IMG/VR virus record: IMGVR_UViG_3300025617_000090
Span: 1 to 27,129 of that record
From: a virus
DNA length: 27,129 bases
Reading direction: 5' to 3' (one strand)
A program made the position numbers and the translations under genes. The notes under the pieces were generated by a model. It ran no database searches. It saw only the letters and a program-made list of their open reading frames with translations, and was not told where the DNA came from. Positions 14,454-21,783 of this stretch are shown piece after piece (position 1 is the first letter of the stretch; each line of letters opens with the position of its first letter).

Positions 14454-15121
14454 AGCGCTTCCTCTACTAGTTTGCGAACGACATCGGCGTTGTTATCCAT
14501 CTCGAACTTCTTACCGAGTTGGTCTAACATCTCTACCATTTTCGCATAATCAGTTTGGGGATAGTAGAGAAGTATCCCTCGCGTCGCGCGATTGACATAA
14601 CGCTCCAAGAACTCGTCGTAGGTCTTTTCCTTCTCAACCTGCATACTCGGGTCCGAACGGTTACTGCGATCGCCGCCGCCGCCGTCCTCGGTCTTAGCCG
14701 CCACCGTGATTTGATGTTCATCTGCCAGAGCCCGGAAGTCTTCCAAAGCGATCTCGTCGAAACCAACGCTCTCAAGCCCGTCGGAGCCGATAATGTCGAA
14801 CGCGCTCATAAGTTCATCGACGTTCCACTCACCGAGCTGCCCGATCCTGTTGTCCGCGACAGAGTATGCGGTAGCGGTCTGCTCATCGTCGTCTACCCAT
14901 ACGACAGCGATCTCTTCCCAACCTAGTTCCTGCGCCGCCTGGTACTGGTGGTTCCCGGCGATGATCTCCTTCGTCTTCTTATGCGCGACGATGGGCTTCC
15001 GCTGCCCGAAACGCTCATACGACTTCTTGATAGCCTCGATGTCGCCCATACGCGGGTTAGAAGCAGCGAGCTTCAGTTTCGATAACGATACGGCTAGGGG
15101 TTGCAGGTCTTTGACGATCAT
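14450..15121 (-). CDS. ParB-like (ParB/Srx fold) protein
   Basis: This 223-residue protein starts like phage ParB-domain proteins: SLSKLKLAASNPRMGDIEA, then FGQRKPIVAHKKTKEIIAGN, HQYQAAQELGWEEIAVVWVD and YSVADNRIGQLGEWN. The usual G-H-x-R nucleotide-binding signature appears as GNHQ. A Gly/Asp-rich linker near 148 leads to a C-terminal domain (TYDEFLERYVNRATRGILLY and DNNADVVRKLVEEAL) common in phage homologues. GGAGAC precedes ATG 15121. In phages such genes lie beside DNA methylases or base-modifying enzymes, and here the next two genes are a TET/JBP-like oxygenase and a kinase. It may guide or support DNA modification; its exact reaction is unknown. Confidence 0.85.
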   Translation of the reverse strand: MIVKDLQPLAVSLSKLKLAASNPRMGDIEAIKKSYERFGQRKPIVAHKKTKEIIAGNHQYQAAQELGWEEIAVVWVDDDEQTATAYSVADNRIGQLGEWNVDELMSAFDIIGSDGLESVGFDEIALEDFRALADEHQITVAAKTEDGGGGDRSNRSDPSMQVEKEKTYDEFLERYVNRATRGILLYYPQTDYAKMVEMLDQLGKKFEMDNNADVVRKLVEEAL

Positions 15122-15307
15122 CTTGTCTCCAAAATACGGTAAGGGTCGTATTCCCGAGTCTATATGACGAAGTGTTCAAAAAAAGCTGATTTTCGCGGGA
15201 GTCTGCGCAAGTCTAGGCTGGGGGGTTCGCGGCTTCCCTTATATATCTCCGGATGGGGTCCCCCATGTATGTGGGTGGGGGAGGAGTGTCGGGTTATGTC
15301 GGGTTGG
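15122..15307. other. G-rich non-coding gap between HNH gene and ParB-like gene
   Basis: This 186-nt stretch has no supported gene. It is strikingly G-rich on the plus strand around 15210-15320, with a 6-bp hairpin CCCCCA/TGGGGG (15260-15265 and 15276-15281), a GATATATAAG word and, nearer the ParB-like gene, a run of seven Ts on the minus strand. It probably holds the promoter for the ParB-like gene. Its location between an HNH endonuclease and the terminase region also makes it a candidate packaging (cos/pac) site, an inference only. Confidence 0.4.
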
Positions 15308-15640
15308 TTAGCGGGGGAGGGGTTTGTCGCCTCTGGCGGCGTTGCAGGATCGATGTGAGGGTAGGAGTGGGGAGGAGGGGTTTCCTGGTTCTAGGTGGTC
15401 TGCTTGCCAGGGGTCGTGGGGGTTAGGTCCGCCGCCGCATATGTGACAGGTGGTTGCTGTTTCTCTGATTCGTTTGGCTCGCTTGCGGTAGTCGGCGTTG
15501 TAATACTGTTGTTTTTTGGCTCGGCGTTCCGGCGTATCCCTTCTACGCTCTTTCTGTTGCGTTATAGCCTGCTGGTGTGTTTCGCAGCGGTTCGCCCGAG
15601 AGAGGGTTCCGCAGTCGAGGCAGGGCTTTAGGAACGCCAT
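15308..15640 (-). CDS. HNH endonuclease
   Basis: This 110-residue protein has CLDCGTLSRANRCETH at the N-terminus (a zinc-binding pair), a basic helical middle (RRDTPERRAKKQQYYNADYR) and the HNH core CHICGGG, DPWQADHLEPGNP and LLPSHRSCNAARG. Small HNH proteins of this type near terminase genes assist DNA packaging by helping TerL cut cos DNA. Its start overlaps the phosphoesterase stop at 15640. Confidence 0.88.
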   Translation of the reverse strand: MAFLKPCLDCGTLSRANRCETHQQAITQQKERRRDTPERRAKKQQYYNADYRKRAKRIRETATTCHICGGGPNPHDPWQADHLEPGNPSSPLLPSHRSCNAARGDKPLPR

Positions 15641-16803
15641 TAGAGTTTATAGACGGTCCCGGTGAATGGTTCGCCTTTATTTAGGTAGAAGACTGCTAAG
15701 CCGGGGATGCTATCTTCTCCGGATACCATACGGAACCAGTTGGAGCCGTTATCCATTGTGGGAGCCATGACTAAGAAGCGACTCGTTCCGTTGTGGTTTG
15801 ATCCCATCTCGGTTATGCGTAGGTGGTGGAAGTGTCCGTGTACGAGCGTCGTAGCGGCTGCTACGGGTTGATGACCGAACGCTTGTTGTCGCCACCAGGT
15901 AGCCATTAGGTCCGGGCGTCTTGCTTGATGCCCGTGAGCGATACCCAGTATGTGATAGTTGTCATCGAATACATCGATCGCTAGTGTTTCGTCTTGCGGT
16001 TGCGGTTCCCGGAACGACACGTTCGTTATACCGACTTCCGAGGCTAAGCGTGCTAACTGTCTGCCGATGAAGACACCCCAGTCATCGGTTGGTTTGCCGA
16101 TCGCTTTCCCGTTCATACGGAACTGACAATGATTACTACCAACGCTTGCGTAGGTAACCTTTGGTACGTGCTCCGCTAACGCTCGGATAGTTCTCCAAGC
16201 GAGCGTGGTAGCCACATCCACCTGCTCCATAATGCTCAGGTCGTTAGAGTAGTTCTGTTGTGGGGCGTTCGCGTTGTAGAAGTTCTCGACGGTATCCCCG
16301 ACGTCGGCGAAGATAACTCTTTCCGGCTTGTCCTTCTTTATCATCTCGATCAAGTCGGCGGCGGTACGTTCGACTCTTTCGATAAGGGAAGCAGAGTTAC
16401 CGCGATAATCCACTTTGCCGACCTGTAGGTCTGACCAACAGACCACGAGAGCGCGATCCGTAGGCTGCTTCGGCTGTCGCTTCTTGACGCCTCGCTCTGC
16501 CTCCCTCATCAGTATCGGAAGGTCGATGCCGTCCGATGTTTTTTTGCGGAAGGTGAATCGGTAAGAGGTCAGCCAAACCAGTTCACCATCTTTTTGCTGT
16601 TGCCAACGAGAAGTCCTAACGGGTGGTATCACTTCGATACCGTCAGGATCGATACCGGCGTCGATTAGGAAGTCATTGAAGTTTTGCGGTTCCTCCGAAT
16701 ATCCTCCCGTTACGGCTGTCCCCTCGCTACCGTCGAACTCTACGGCGGGTTTGACTGATACCGGTCTTGTTATCTTCTCGGCGGGTTCCAGATTTTCTAG
16801 CAA
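15640..16803 (-). CDS. Calcineurin-like metallophosphoesterase
   Basis: The metal-binding motifs appear in order: SDLQVGK (D-x-x-x-G-K), DVGDTVEN (G-D-x-x-E-N), VGSNHCQF (G-N-H-like), AHGHQ and VHGHFHH. They place the catalytic core at about residues 115-360 of the chosen 387-residue form. Such enzymes cleave phosphodiester or phosphomonoester bonds and occur in many phages near HNH genes, where a DNA-end or nucleotide role is suspected. TTG 16803 is chosen because the 31 codons before it overlap the helix-turn-helix gene and read as Arg/Ala-rich noise; the frame is open from 16896. The domain call is firm, the start is not. Confidence 0.82.
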   Translation of the reverse strand: MLENLEPAEKITRPVSVKPAVEFDGSEGTAVTGGYSEEPQNFNDFLIDAGIDPDGIEVIPPVRTSRWQQQKDGELVWLTSYRFTFRKKTSDGIDLPILMREAERGVKKRQPKQPTDRALVVCWSDLQVGKVDYRGNSASLIERVERTAADLIEMIKKDKPERVIFADVGDTVENFYNANAPQQNYSNDLSIMEQVDVATTLAWRTIRALAEHVPKVTYASVGSNHCQFRMNGKAIGKPTDDWGVFIGRQLARLASEVGITNVSFREPQPQDETLAIDVFDDNYHILGIAHGHQARRPDLMATWWRQQAFGHQPVAAATTLVHGHFHHLRITEMGSNHNGTSRFLVMAPTMDNGSNWFRMVSGEDSIPGLAVFYLNKGEPFTGTVYKL

Positions 16804-17018
16804 GAGCAGTGCCCCCGCCGGTGCCGGATGATCACGTTCGTCGAGACGATGACGTCCCGCTGCTTCAGCGCGTTCGCTAGTGCGTGAGAAGACCAAGTAT
16901 CGTGGTCGTCGAGATACGCCTGTAACAGAGCCGCGTCTTTTTCTTCGAGTTGTTGAAGAATCTTATTGACCTTGCAACTGACGCGATTATCTTGGTTGGG
17001 TGTTAGACCTTCAAGCAT
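16797..17018 (-). CDS. Small helix-turn-helix protein
   Basis: This 73-residue protein has a helical N-terminal part (CKVNKILQQLEEKDAALLQA) and a C-terminal segment WSSHALANALKQRDVIVSTN followed by VIIRHRRGHCSC. This pattern of W-S-x-x-A-L-A-x-A-L, V-S, I-x-R-H-R-x-G-x-C is widespread in phages and looks like a DNA-binding helix-turn-helix, possibly a RuvC-like or terminase-type partner. It starts within the preceding gene's end (8-nt overlap) behind GGAG. Confidence 0.7.
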   Translation of the reverse strand: MLEGLTPNQDNRVSCKVNKILQQLEEKDAALLQAYLDDHDTWSSHALANALKQRDVIVSTNVIIRHRRGHCSC

Positions 17019-17184
17019 CTTCTCTGCTCCGCGCCGCTTTCCAAGTAGACATCATAAGACCGGCGAACAAAATACCACCGAATACATAACCGAGTACCAT
17101 CGTGATCGGCTCCGCCTGCATAGCCAGCAAAAAGTAGGTCGCCGACATGATAAGTATCAACAGGTTAGACACGATCCCCTTCAT
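17011..17184 (-). CDS. Small two-span membrane protein
   Basis: This 57-residue protein has two hydrophobic stretches, VSNLLILIMSATYFLLAMQA and MVLGYVFGGILFAGLMM, and a basic tail (WKAARSRED). ATG 17184 is chosen because it overlaps the TAA of the SSB-like gene (TAATG); a longer frame upstream has an unlikely polar start. Location in the replication block argues against a lysis role; function is unknown. Confidence 0.65.
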   Translation of the reverse strand: MKGIVSNLLILIMSATYFLLAMQAEPITMVLGYVFGGILFAGLMMSTWKAARSREDA

Positions 17185-17528
17185 TAGAAAGGGACCTGTT
17201 CGTTCGCGACCGCCGTTGGCCATTGTTCGCGGAGCGCCGCTTCTCCCAACTGAGCCTGTTGCGGTTGTGCCGAGGGCGTGATCTGCGGGTTGTTCACGTG
17301 ACCGCGCGCGTACCGGACCTGTCCCTCATCGCCCTGGAACTCTTCTAACTTGACGGATAGTAACCCCTCGATCGAAACAACGCTACCGACAGCGGGTTGC
17401 TTTCCCCAAACAGTCCACTTGTCTGTTTTTTGCTCGCCGTTCTTTAGTTGGTACTTCGTTTCTGCGATGAAACCCTTGTCAGAAAGGTGCCTCACGACCT
17501 CTGCGTTTTCGATAATAACCTTAGCCAT
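17184..17528 (-). CDS. SSB-like single-stranded DNA-binding protein
   Basis: This 114-residue protein has an OB-fold-like strand pattern (KVIIENAEVVRHL, FIAETKYQLKNGEQKTDKWT, VWGKQPAVGSVVSIEGLLSV, GQVRYARGHVNNPQ), then a Gln/Pro-rich linker and a C-terminus NEQVPF. The terminal PF resembles the tip by which bacterial SSB proteins contact partners. It would coat single-stranded DNA during replication and recombination. GGAGGA precedes ATG 17528, which overlaps the upstream gene by 8 nt. The OB-fold reading is by eye. Confidence 0.6.
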   Translation of the reverse strand: MAKVIIENAEVVRHLSDKGFIAETKYQLKNGEQKTDKWTVWGKQPAVGSVVSIEGLLSVKLEEFQGDEGQVRYARGHVNNPQITPSAQPQQAQLGEAALREQWPTAVANEQVPF

Positions 17529-17757
17529 CTTCTTGATCCTCCATTCTCGGGTACCAATCTAGTTCCCGTAGTAGTTTCATATCTTCCGTGTATTGCTCAC
17601 ATTTACCGCAGTAAAGACGCCCTTGCCGATCGGCAAAAGACTTAATCACCGGATAGTTACAGTTCCGGCAAGGACGAACTAGGTCTTCTTCCCTCAATTC
17701 ATCCAACATGAAAGTAAGCAACATCGCCGCTTTAGTTCCGTCCATGCGATCTATCAT
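17521..17757 (-). CDS. Zinc-ribbon protein
   Basis: This 78-residue protein has two Cys pairs, CRNC (residues 30-33) and CGKC (50-53), spaced as in a zinc ribbon, after a helical N-terminus (TKAAMLLTFMLDELREEDLV). Its C-terminus is acidic (MEDQEDG). AAGGAGG lies 3-4 nt before ATG 17757. It may bind nucleic acid or a replication partner; function is not known. Confidence 0.7.
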   Translation of the reverse strand: MIDRMDGTKAAMLLTFMLDELREEDLVRPCRNCNYPVIKSFADRQGRLYCGKCEQYTEDMKLLRELDWYPRMEDQEDG

Positions 17758-17783
17758 TGACCCTCCTTCGATATACCCAAAGT

Positions 17784-18173
17784 CTATACCCTACGAGCTT
17801 TTCCGGTGTATTTTGCCATATTTTTTTTCTGCGCGTCGCCAGAGTCTTCCAACGACCGTCGAGCGATCGCTAACTGTTCCTCGGTGAACTTCGGCGGCTT
17901 CGTTTTCTTAGCTGGCTTCGGTTTGGGCTTGACTACCGGTTCCGCGCGGCGGGTATTCTGTTTGGGTTGCGGCTTAGAAAACTCCCGCTTATATCTATCG
18001 AGCGCGATCGCGATGTTCGCCGCTTCCTCAGCTCTAACCTTTTCCGTCCACAGTCGGTAGTTTTCTCCCGCCGCGTCCTGCTCACGCTTCAAGCGCAACT
18101 GATCCGGATTAGAGGGATGTTCCCGCCATAGAGCTTCTATGTCGATCCCGTATTCCTTTGCGTAGTTCACCAC
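17784..18173 (-). CDS. Basic Lys/Pro-rich protein of unknown function
   Basis: This 129-residue protein has an N-terminal helical part (YAKEYGIDIEALWREHPSNP, AAGENYRLWTEKVRAEEAAN), a Lys/Pro-rich linker around 70-92 (PVVKPKPKPAKKTKPPKF) and a short helical end with QLAIARRSLEDSG. The positive charge suggests nucleic acid contact. It starts at GTG 18173 or 18170, overlapping the upstream TGA. I do not recognise a family. Confidence 0.6.
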   Translation of the reverse strand: MVNYAKEYGIDIEALWREHPSNPDQLRLKREQDAAGENYRLWTEKVRAEEAANIAIALDRYKREFSKPQPKQNTRRAEPVVKPKPKPAKKTKPPKFTEEQLAIARRSLEDSGDAQKKNMAKYTGKARRV

Positions 18174-18460
18174 GTTTGATCCTCGAACTCTGACGTATAA
18201 GCCAAGAACACTAGATCGCGTATGACTTGAACTGCATATAACCCTGGCTCGTATTGATGACGTACCGCCAGAATGTCGAACGCGTTGCCGACCGTCAAGA
18301 GGTCTTCCGCGTTTTCTAAATGCATCATCACGAAGTTCATACCGTATTCGTCAAAGTGATGCGCCCTCACAAGATACTGTTTGGGTGTTTCGTGAGACTG
18401 CGGAACGAACGGTTCCCACCATTCCGTTTCTCTTATAGCGTCTTCGCATACTTTACACAT
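18167..18460 (-). CDS. Hypothetical early protein
   Basis: This 97-residue protein begins MCKVCEDAIRETEWWEPF with a C-x-x-C pair and contains helical segments (GMNFVMMHLENAEDLLTVGN, LYAVQVIRDLVFLAYTSEFE). There is no His/Cys partner for a full zinc site. It overlaps the preceding gene by 8 nt within the early operon. Family not recognised. Confidence 0.6.
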   Translation of the reverse strand: MCKVCEDAIRETEWWEPFVPQSHETPKQYLVRAHHFDEYGMNFVMMHLENAEDLLTVGNAFDILAVRHQYEPGLYAVQVIRDLVFLAYTSEFEDQTW

Positions 18461-18641
18461 CTGTTTCCCTTTCTTTCACATCGAAGTCCGATCCGTAGAT
18501 ACCGGCAGCAGAGTTATCGCTATAACCATCCAACCCGTGTTGGAGAGTCCAATATACGAAGTGACGAGCGTGACTCTCGTTACCTGCGTATACCGTGCCC
18601 GTGATAACGAACTCGTATGGTTTCATTTCAGGATGTTTCAT
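18453..18641 (-). CDS. Hypothetical early protein
   Basis: This 62-residue protein starts MKHPEMKPYEFVITGTVYAG and continues with HARHFVYWTLQHGLDG, a small alpha/beta pattern. ATG 18641 is chosen because AGGAGGGA lies 5-6 nt upstream; an ATG 21 nt earlier overlaps the replication gene stop but has no such site. Function unknown. Confidence 0.65.
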   Translation of the reverse strand: MKHPEMKPYEFVITGTVYAGNESHARHFVYWTLQHGLDGYSDNSAAGIYGSDFDVKERETDV

Positions 18642-18658
18642 TTCGTTCCCTCCTATTT

Positions 18659-19396
18659 TCATTTACAACCGAACTCTCCCGGACGACACTCATAATGCTC
18701 GCCGCGATCGTGTTCAGCCCTCACCCAAGCTCGCGCGTCAGGCAGCTCAGCAGGTCGCTGAGCGGGTTTTACCTCACGCTCGGGGTAAGCTTCGTCCGAC
18801 CAGCCCTCGCGGTTCAGCCAGGTCGCTGGATACGGTATGAACTGTGTTGGAGGCAGGTTGGGATCGGATATCAACTTATCCAAGCCAGCCAGTATCTCAG
18901 CGAGGTTATCTTCAGCCGCCTTATCGAAAGATCGCCGAGCCGCCTTCTTACCAACCTTCCGCGGATACTTATCCCAAAACTGCTCGAACGCAGAGTCGAT
19001 AACATCGCGCTCATGTTTCTTAACCTTGGTCTTCTTAAGGTTAGTCTTCTTAAGGGTTGGATTCACCGTCATCGGGTTATCCGGCAACGGTGCAACCGTC
19101 ATCGGTTCAGACGTCTCCCAAATGATCTCAGCGAACTCACCGCCCTCCGTGCGATCCTGCCTCCGCGTCAAGTAACCGGCAACCTCCAACTCACGAACCG
19201 AGGCGCGTATAGCATCGCGACCGCAACCGTTATCGCGAGCCAACGACTGAATCGTGACAGACCAACCCTCCGTATGGCTGAGCAACTGCGCTAACAAGCC
19301 CTTAGAACGCAAACCCAGCCGCGTATCCCGCAACCACGAGTTTGGTATCTGAGTGAAATGCCCCTCAAAAGTGAAGCGGCGTCGAATAATCGGCAT
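18659..19396 (-). CDS. Replication initiation / replisome organizer protein
   Basis: This 245-residue protein has two parts joined by a Lys/Thr-rich linker. Residues about 1-95 form a winged helix (LGLRSKGLLAQLLSHTEGWS, IQSLARDNGCGRDAIRASV, RELEVAGYLTRRQDR), as in phage replication initiators that bind the origin. Residues about 135-205 contain FEQFWDKYPRKVGKKAARRS and FIPYPATWLNREGWSD, a segment shared by many phage replication organizer proteins. The linker repeats L-K-K-T, and the DNA there carries GTCTTCTTAAGG twice (about 19030-19055). It likely recruits a host helicase, as no phage helicase or polymerase is in the window. Confidence 0.8.
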   Translation of the reverse strand: MPIIRRRFTFEGHFTQIPNSWLRDTRLGLRSKGLLAQLLSHTEGWSVTIQSLARDNGCGRDAIRASVRELEVAGYLTRRQDRTEGGEFAEIIWETSEPMTVAPLPDNPMTVNPTLKKTNLKKTKVKKHERDVIDSAFEQFWDKYPRKVGKKAARRSFDKAAEDNLAEILAGLDKLISDPNLPPTQFIPYPATWLNREGWSDEAYPEREVKPAQRPAELPDARAWVRAEHDRGEHYECRPGEFGCK

Positions 19397-19418
19397 ATAA
19401 ACCCTCCCTGGTATAAGC

Positions 19419-19748
19419 CTAAGTGTTTTCTATAACATCCCAACCGAACTTATCGTTCAGAACCACCCATAACCCTAACGTCTGATAGAACACCGGTGTC
19501 TTGCCCGGATCGTCATACGAACGCAACTTCCAACCATATTCCCTCGCCATCGCCGCGATCGCCGCGTCTGACTCCATCGCGGTATTCATCGTCGAACATA
19601 TGACGATTATGTTAGAAGGCACATCTCTCGCTTTGGAACCACCCATACCACGATTAGCGCGATGATGGGGAGCTATCGCATCGGTTTCCCCACAGTGAAT
19701 ACAGCCGCCGTCGCGAGTTATGTATTTACCGAACTGTTTACCGTTCAT
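19419..19748 (-). CDS. HNH-like nuclease protein
   Basis: This 109-residue protein has CIHCGETDAIAPHHRANRGM with GGSKARDVPSNIIVICSTMN, a C-x-x-C pair followed by a His-His-Arg-x-N-R-G-M-G-G core typical of small phage HNH-fold proteins. The remainder (LRSYDDPGKTPVFYQTLGLW) is a conserved tail in such proteins. It overlaps rusA by 11 nt. It may cut DNA during replication or packaging. The second Cys pair expected in some HNH proteins is only partly present. Confidence 0.7.
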   Translation of the reverse strand: MNGKQFGKYITRDGGCIHCGETDAIAPHHRANRGMGGSKARDVPSNIIVICSTMNTAMESDAAIAAMAREYGWKLRSYDDPGKTPVFYQTLGLWVVLNDKFGWDVIENT

Positions 19749-20139
19749 GAGCCCAAAGTATTACTTCTCGCAAACGAACGACAGTCCTAGCGTTGTCCTT
19801 ATCCGTGTTGATCTTCCGCAAGTTCAGACCTACGACCGCGTGGTCATCCTCGAAAGCGTGCTTGTTCAGCGCGTCGAGAACCAACTTCGCCATATTGTCG
19901 ATGTCTTTCCGATAACGCGTACCCAGGTAAAAGTCGATGTCAATGACCATCCAATACTCGAACGGACGCTCACCCGAAGCGATCCACGCATCCAACACGC
20001 GCCGCTCTTGCTCCAAAGTCACCTTCGGCGTGAAAGTACCCCGCTGCGTCACCCGAGGACGCTGCTTGGAGCGAGGCTCCCCCGGAACCGTGAAACCAAC
20101 AACACGCTCCGGGGAAGCACCGATCACCTGATTGTTCAA
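19738..20139 (-). CDS. rusA: RusA-type Holliday junction resolvase
   Basis: This 133-residue protein contains FTVPGEPRSKQRPRV at the N-terminus and the catalytic region RYRKDIDNMAKLVLDALNKH followed by FEDDHAVVGLNLRKI. The D-x-D-N, K-x-x-x-D-A-L-N and D-D pattern is diagnostic of RusA, which resolves four-way junctions with Asp-bound metal. It fits next to the exonuclease and annealing proteins upstream in the same operon. The length is close to typical (about 120-130). Confidence 0.92.
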   Translation of the reverse strand: MNNQVIGASPERVVGFTVPGEPRSKQRPRVTQRGTFTPKVTLEQERRVLDAWIASGERPFEYWMVIDIDFYLGTRYRKDIDNMAKLVLDALNKHAFEDDHAVVGLNLRKINTDKDNARTVVRLREVILWAHER

Positions 20140-20483
20140 GCGTTACTCCACTCCATACGCATAATCGCGCTGATGGAACGACCGATCTCCAAGCGATCGC
20201 GTAGAGCTCTCAATTTAGAAACGATTGCTCTCTGCTCTTGCTCAGCACACTCCAACACGAAGTTCGCGTCGTCAGTCTTTAGCCGCGCGGTATATTTGCG
20301 TATCTCCATCGGTACGCCCTCCGTATCTAGGAATATCTGTGCATAGGAGCGTTCGTAGTTACGACGCGCAACGATGACCTTATGATCGACCTGCGCTAAA
20401 GCTTCGGTTGCTTCATCGATCTCCTTACCGATACTCGATAGGGTCGCGACCACCTCCGCTGGCGTTAGGTTGCTATTTACCAT
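20136..20483 (-). CDS. Helical protein of the recombination block, unknown function
   Basis: This 115-residue protein is almost entirely helical and probably forms a coiled coil (VVATLSSIGKEIDEATEALA, QEQRAIVSKLRALRDRLEIG). It lies between the annealing-protein region and rusA, overlapping both neighbours by a few nucleotides. Small coiled-coil proteins occur here in many phages with YqaJ exonuclease, but no function is known to me. Confidence 0.65.
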   Translation of the reverse strand: MVNSNLTPAEVVATLSSIGKEIDEATEALAQVDHKVIVARRNYERSYAQIFLDTEGVPMEIRKYTARLKTDDANFVLECAEQEQRAIVSKLRALRDRLEIGRSISAIMRMEWSNA

Positions 20484-20676
20484 AGAACGCGGTACCCATA
20501 GCGTAATACTCTCGAATCACACGCCCGAGGGGATCGGTCGAGTCCCGCCGGTCGTAACGCTTGTGAGGGTCTATAGCGTCGGTGGTTGGACCGATCTTCA
20601 CATTTTCCTCATAAGCTCGATCCAGCAACACCCTCGATACGAGCACTTGATTGTCGTAGTCAGTTTCTTCACTCAT
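20473..20676 (-). CDS. Small hypothetical protein
   Basis: This 67-residue protein starts MSEETDYDNQVLVSRVLLDR and is acidic at its N-terminus. ATG 20676 overlaps the end of the annealing-protein gene (8 nt) and has AAGGAAGG about 9-10 nt upstream; a longer in-frame reading with an Arg/Lys-rich start lies inside the neighbour and is unlikely. Family not recognised. Confidence 0.6.
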   Translation of the reverse strand: MSEETDYDNQVLVSRVLLDRAYEENVKIGPTTDAIDPHKRYDRRDSTDPLGRVIREYYAMGTAFYGK

Positions 20677-21193
20677 TTTCCAAGACCTTCCTTTTCTTGG
20701 TGAAAGAGGCTTTGACCTTCTCGGAGAAACCAGCATCTAGAGCCTCTGCCCAAAGAGCCTTCACCTCGTCCATACTCACGGACGCGTCAAGTCTAGTCAA
20801 AAACTCCTCTGGGACCGGCTTTTCCGTAGTACGCGGCTGAGGACCACGCGCTGCTTTCTCCATCTCGGTCCTACTAGGGCGCTTCTTAGAGGCGTAGTTA
20901 GCGTTCGCGAGCGCTCTACCGATCGCCGAAGTTTCAGCGTTCTCAAGCGCCGCTGTCTTGTTAGCACCGGCAGTACCCTCTATCTCGAAAGCAAGACCGG
21001 TGGCTTTAGGACAGTTGGCGTGCTGCTCCTCATGATCGGTGAATATCTGAGCGCGAACGACGAAGTAACCTTTGGCTCTATCCGCCGCTTCCGTCAGCTC
21101 GTAAGAAACGATCCGACCATCTGGATAATCCTCATAGAAAGCACGAATGCGATCTTCGACGAGGTCATATTCTTCTAGGTTGAACTGTGGCAT
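20669..21193 (-). CDS. Rad52/Erf-like single-strand annealing protein
   Basis: This 174-residue protein has an N-terminal part typical of phage annealing or ssDNA-binding proteins: DRIRAFYEDYPDGRIVSYEL, YFVVRAQIFTDHEEQ and ALENAETSAIGRALANANYA. The E-x-A-E-T-S-A-x-G-R-A-L segment is the recognisable core. The C-terminal third is Lys/Pro-rich then helical and may bind a partner. The next gene upstream is a YqaJ exonuclease, the usual partner: the nuclease makes single strands and this protein anneals them. A general ssDNA-binding protein is the alternative. Confidence 0.68.
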   Translation of the reverse strand: MPQFNLEEYDLVEDRIRAFYEDYPDGRIVSYELTEAADRAKGYFVVRAQIFTDHEEQHANCPKATGLAFEIEGTAGANKTAALENAETSAIGRALANANYASKKRPSRTEMEKAARGPQPRTTEKPVPEEFLTRLDASVSMDEVKALWAEALDAGFSEKVKASFTKKRKVLENE

Positions 21194-21195
21194 TA

Positions 21196-21783
21196 CTACC
21201 CCTCCTTTATAGTTGTTAGAAGTCTATCCGCTACCTCAGACAACTTCTTTATTTCTTGATCATCGCGCTCTACGATGACCGCTTTCGGCTCGAACCATCC
21301 AGAAACGAACCGACCCTCCCGTTCCTCGCGCAGTAACCAAGCGAACACGCATAACTCCGCCCCGGTGACGAACATCTGCCATTGAACTTGTCGCTTATAG
21401 TTCGCGGGAACCTTGCTCCACACGCCCCAATCCTTACCGGTCGTTTTCACCTCCGAGATGATCTCGTGATCTAGGCTAATGCCATCCGGCGTCGCTACGA
21501 ACTCGTCCCGATCCTTATGGGCGATAAGCCACTCGTTAGGCATAACGTCGTACCTATCTTTGACCCATAACGATACGAAACCTTCCATACGCCGCCCGAA
21601 CTCCATATAAGAGTTATCCAGCACCGGAGGAGCCTCCCCGCGCAACTTGATCAAAGCCTCATCGAAACCCGCCGGGGTAGCCGCCTTAGCGATCAAAGTC
21701 GCCGTGATCTTGCCCTCACGCGCCGCCAACCATGACTCCTGATCGATCGCCTTATTCGCGATAAAGCTCTCAGCACCAAGCAT
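21196..21783 (-). CDS. YqaJ-type (lambda Exo-like) exonuclease
   Basis: This 195-residue nuclease shows SWLAAREGKITATLIAKAAT at the start, FGRRMEGFVSLWVKDRY, ATPDGISLDHEIISEVKTTG (catalytic D and E-V-K) and NYKRQVQWQMFVTGAELC (the Y-x-x-Q-V-Q-W-Q-M signature). These are the standard motifs of PD-(D/E)XK YqaJ exonucleases, which digest one strand from a DNA end for recombination. Length is normal. It is translated just before the annealing protein (3-nt gap). Confidence 0.92.
   Translation of the reverse strand: MLGAESFIANKAIDQESWLAAREGKITATLIAKAATPAGFDEALIKLRGEAPPVLDNSYMEFGRRMEGFVSLWVKDRYDVMPNEWLIAHKDRDEFVATPDGISLDHEIISEVKTTGKDWGVWSKVPANYKRQVQWQMFVTGAELCVFAWLLREEREGRFVSGWFEPKAVIVERDDQEIKKLSEVADRLLTTIKEG

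Noticed and set aside
19021-19060. Repeated GTCTTCTTAAGG as possible origin iterons
   Set aside because: Only two copies, inside the Lys/Thr-rich linker of the replication gene, explained by the repeated L-K-K-T codons. An origin inside the initiator gene is still possible but unsupported.
18617-19294. A 225-codon plus-strand open frame opposite the replication gene
   Set aside because: It is antisense to a two-domain replication protein with clear motifs and lacks a ribosome site or family features.
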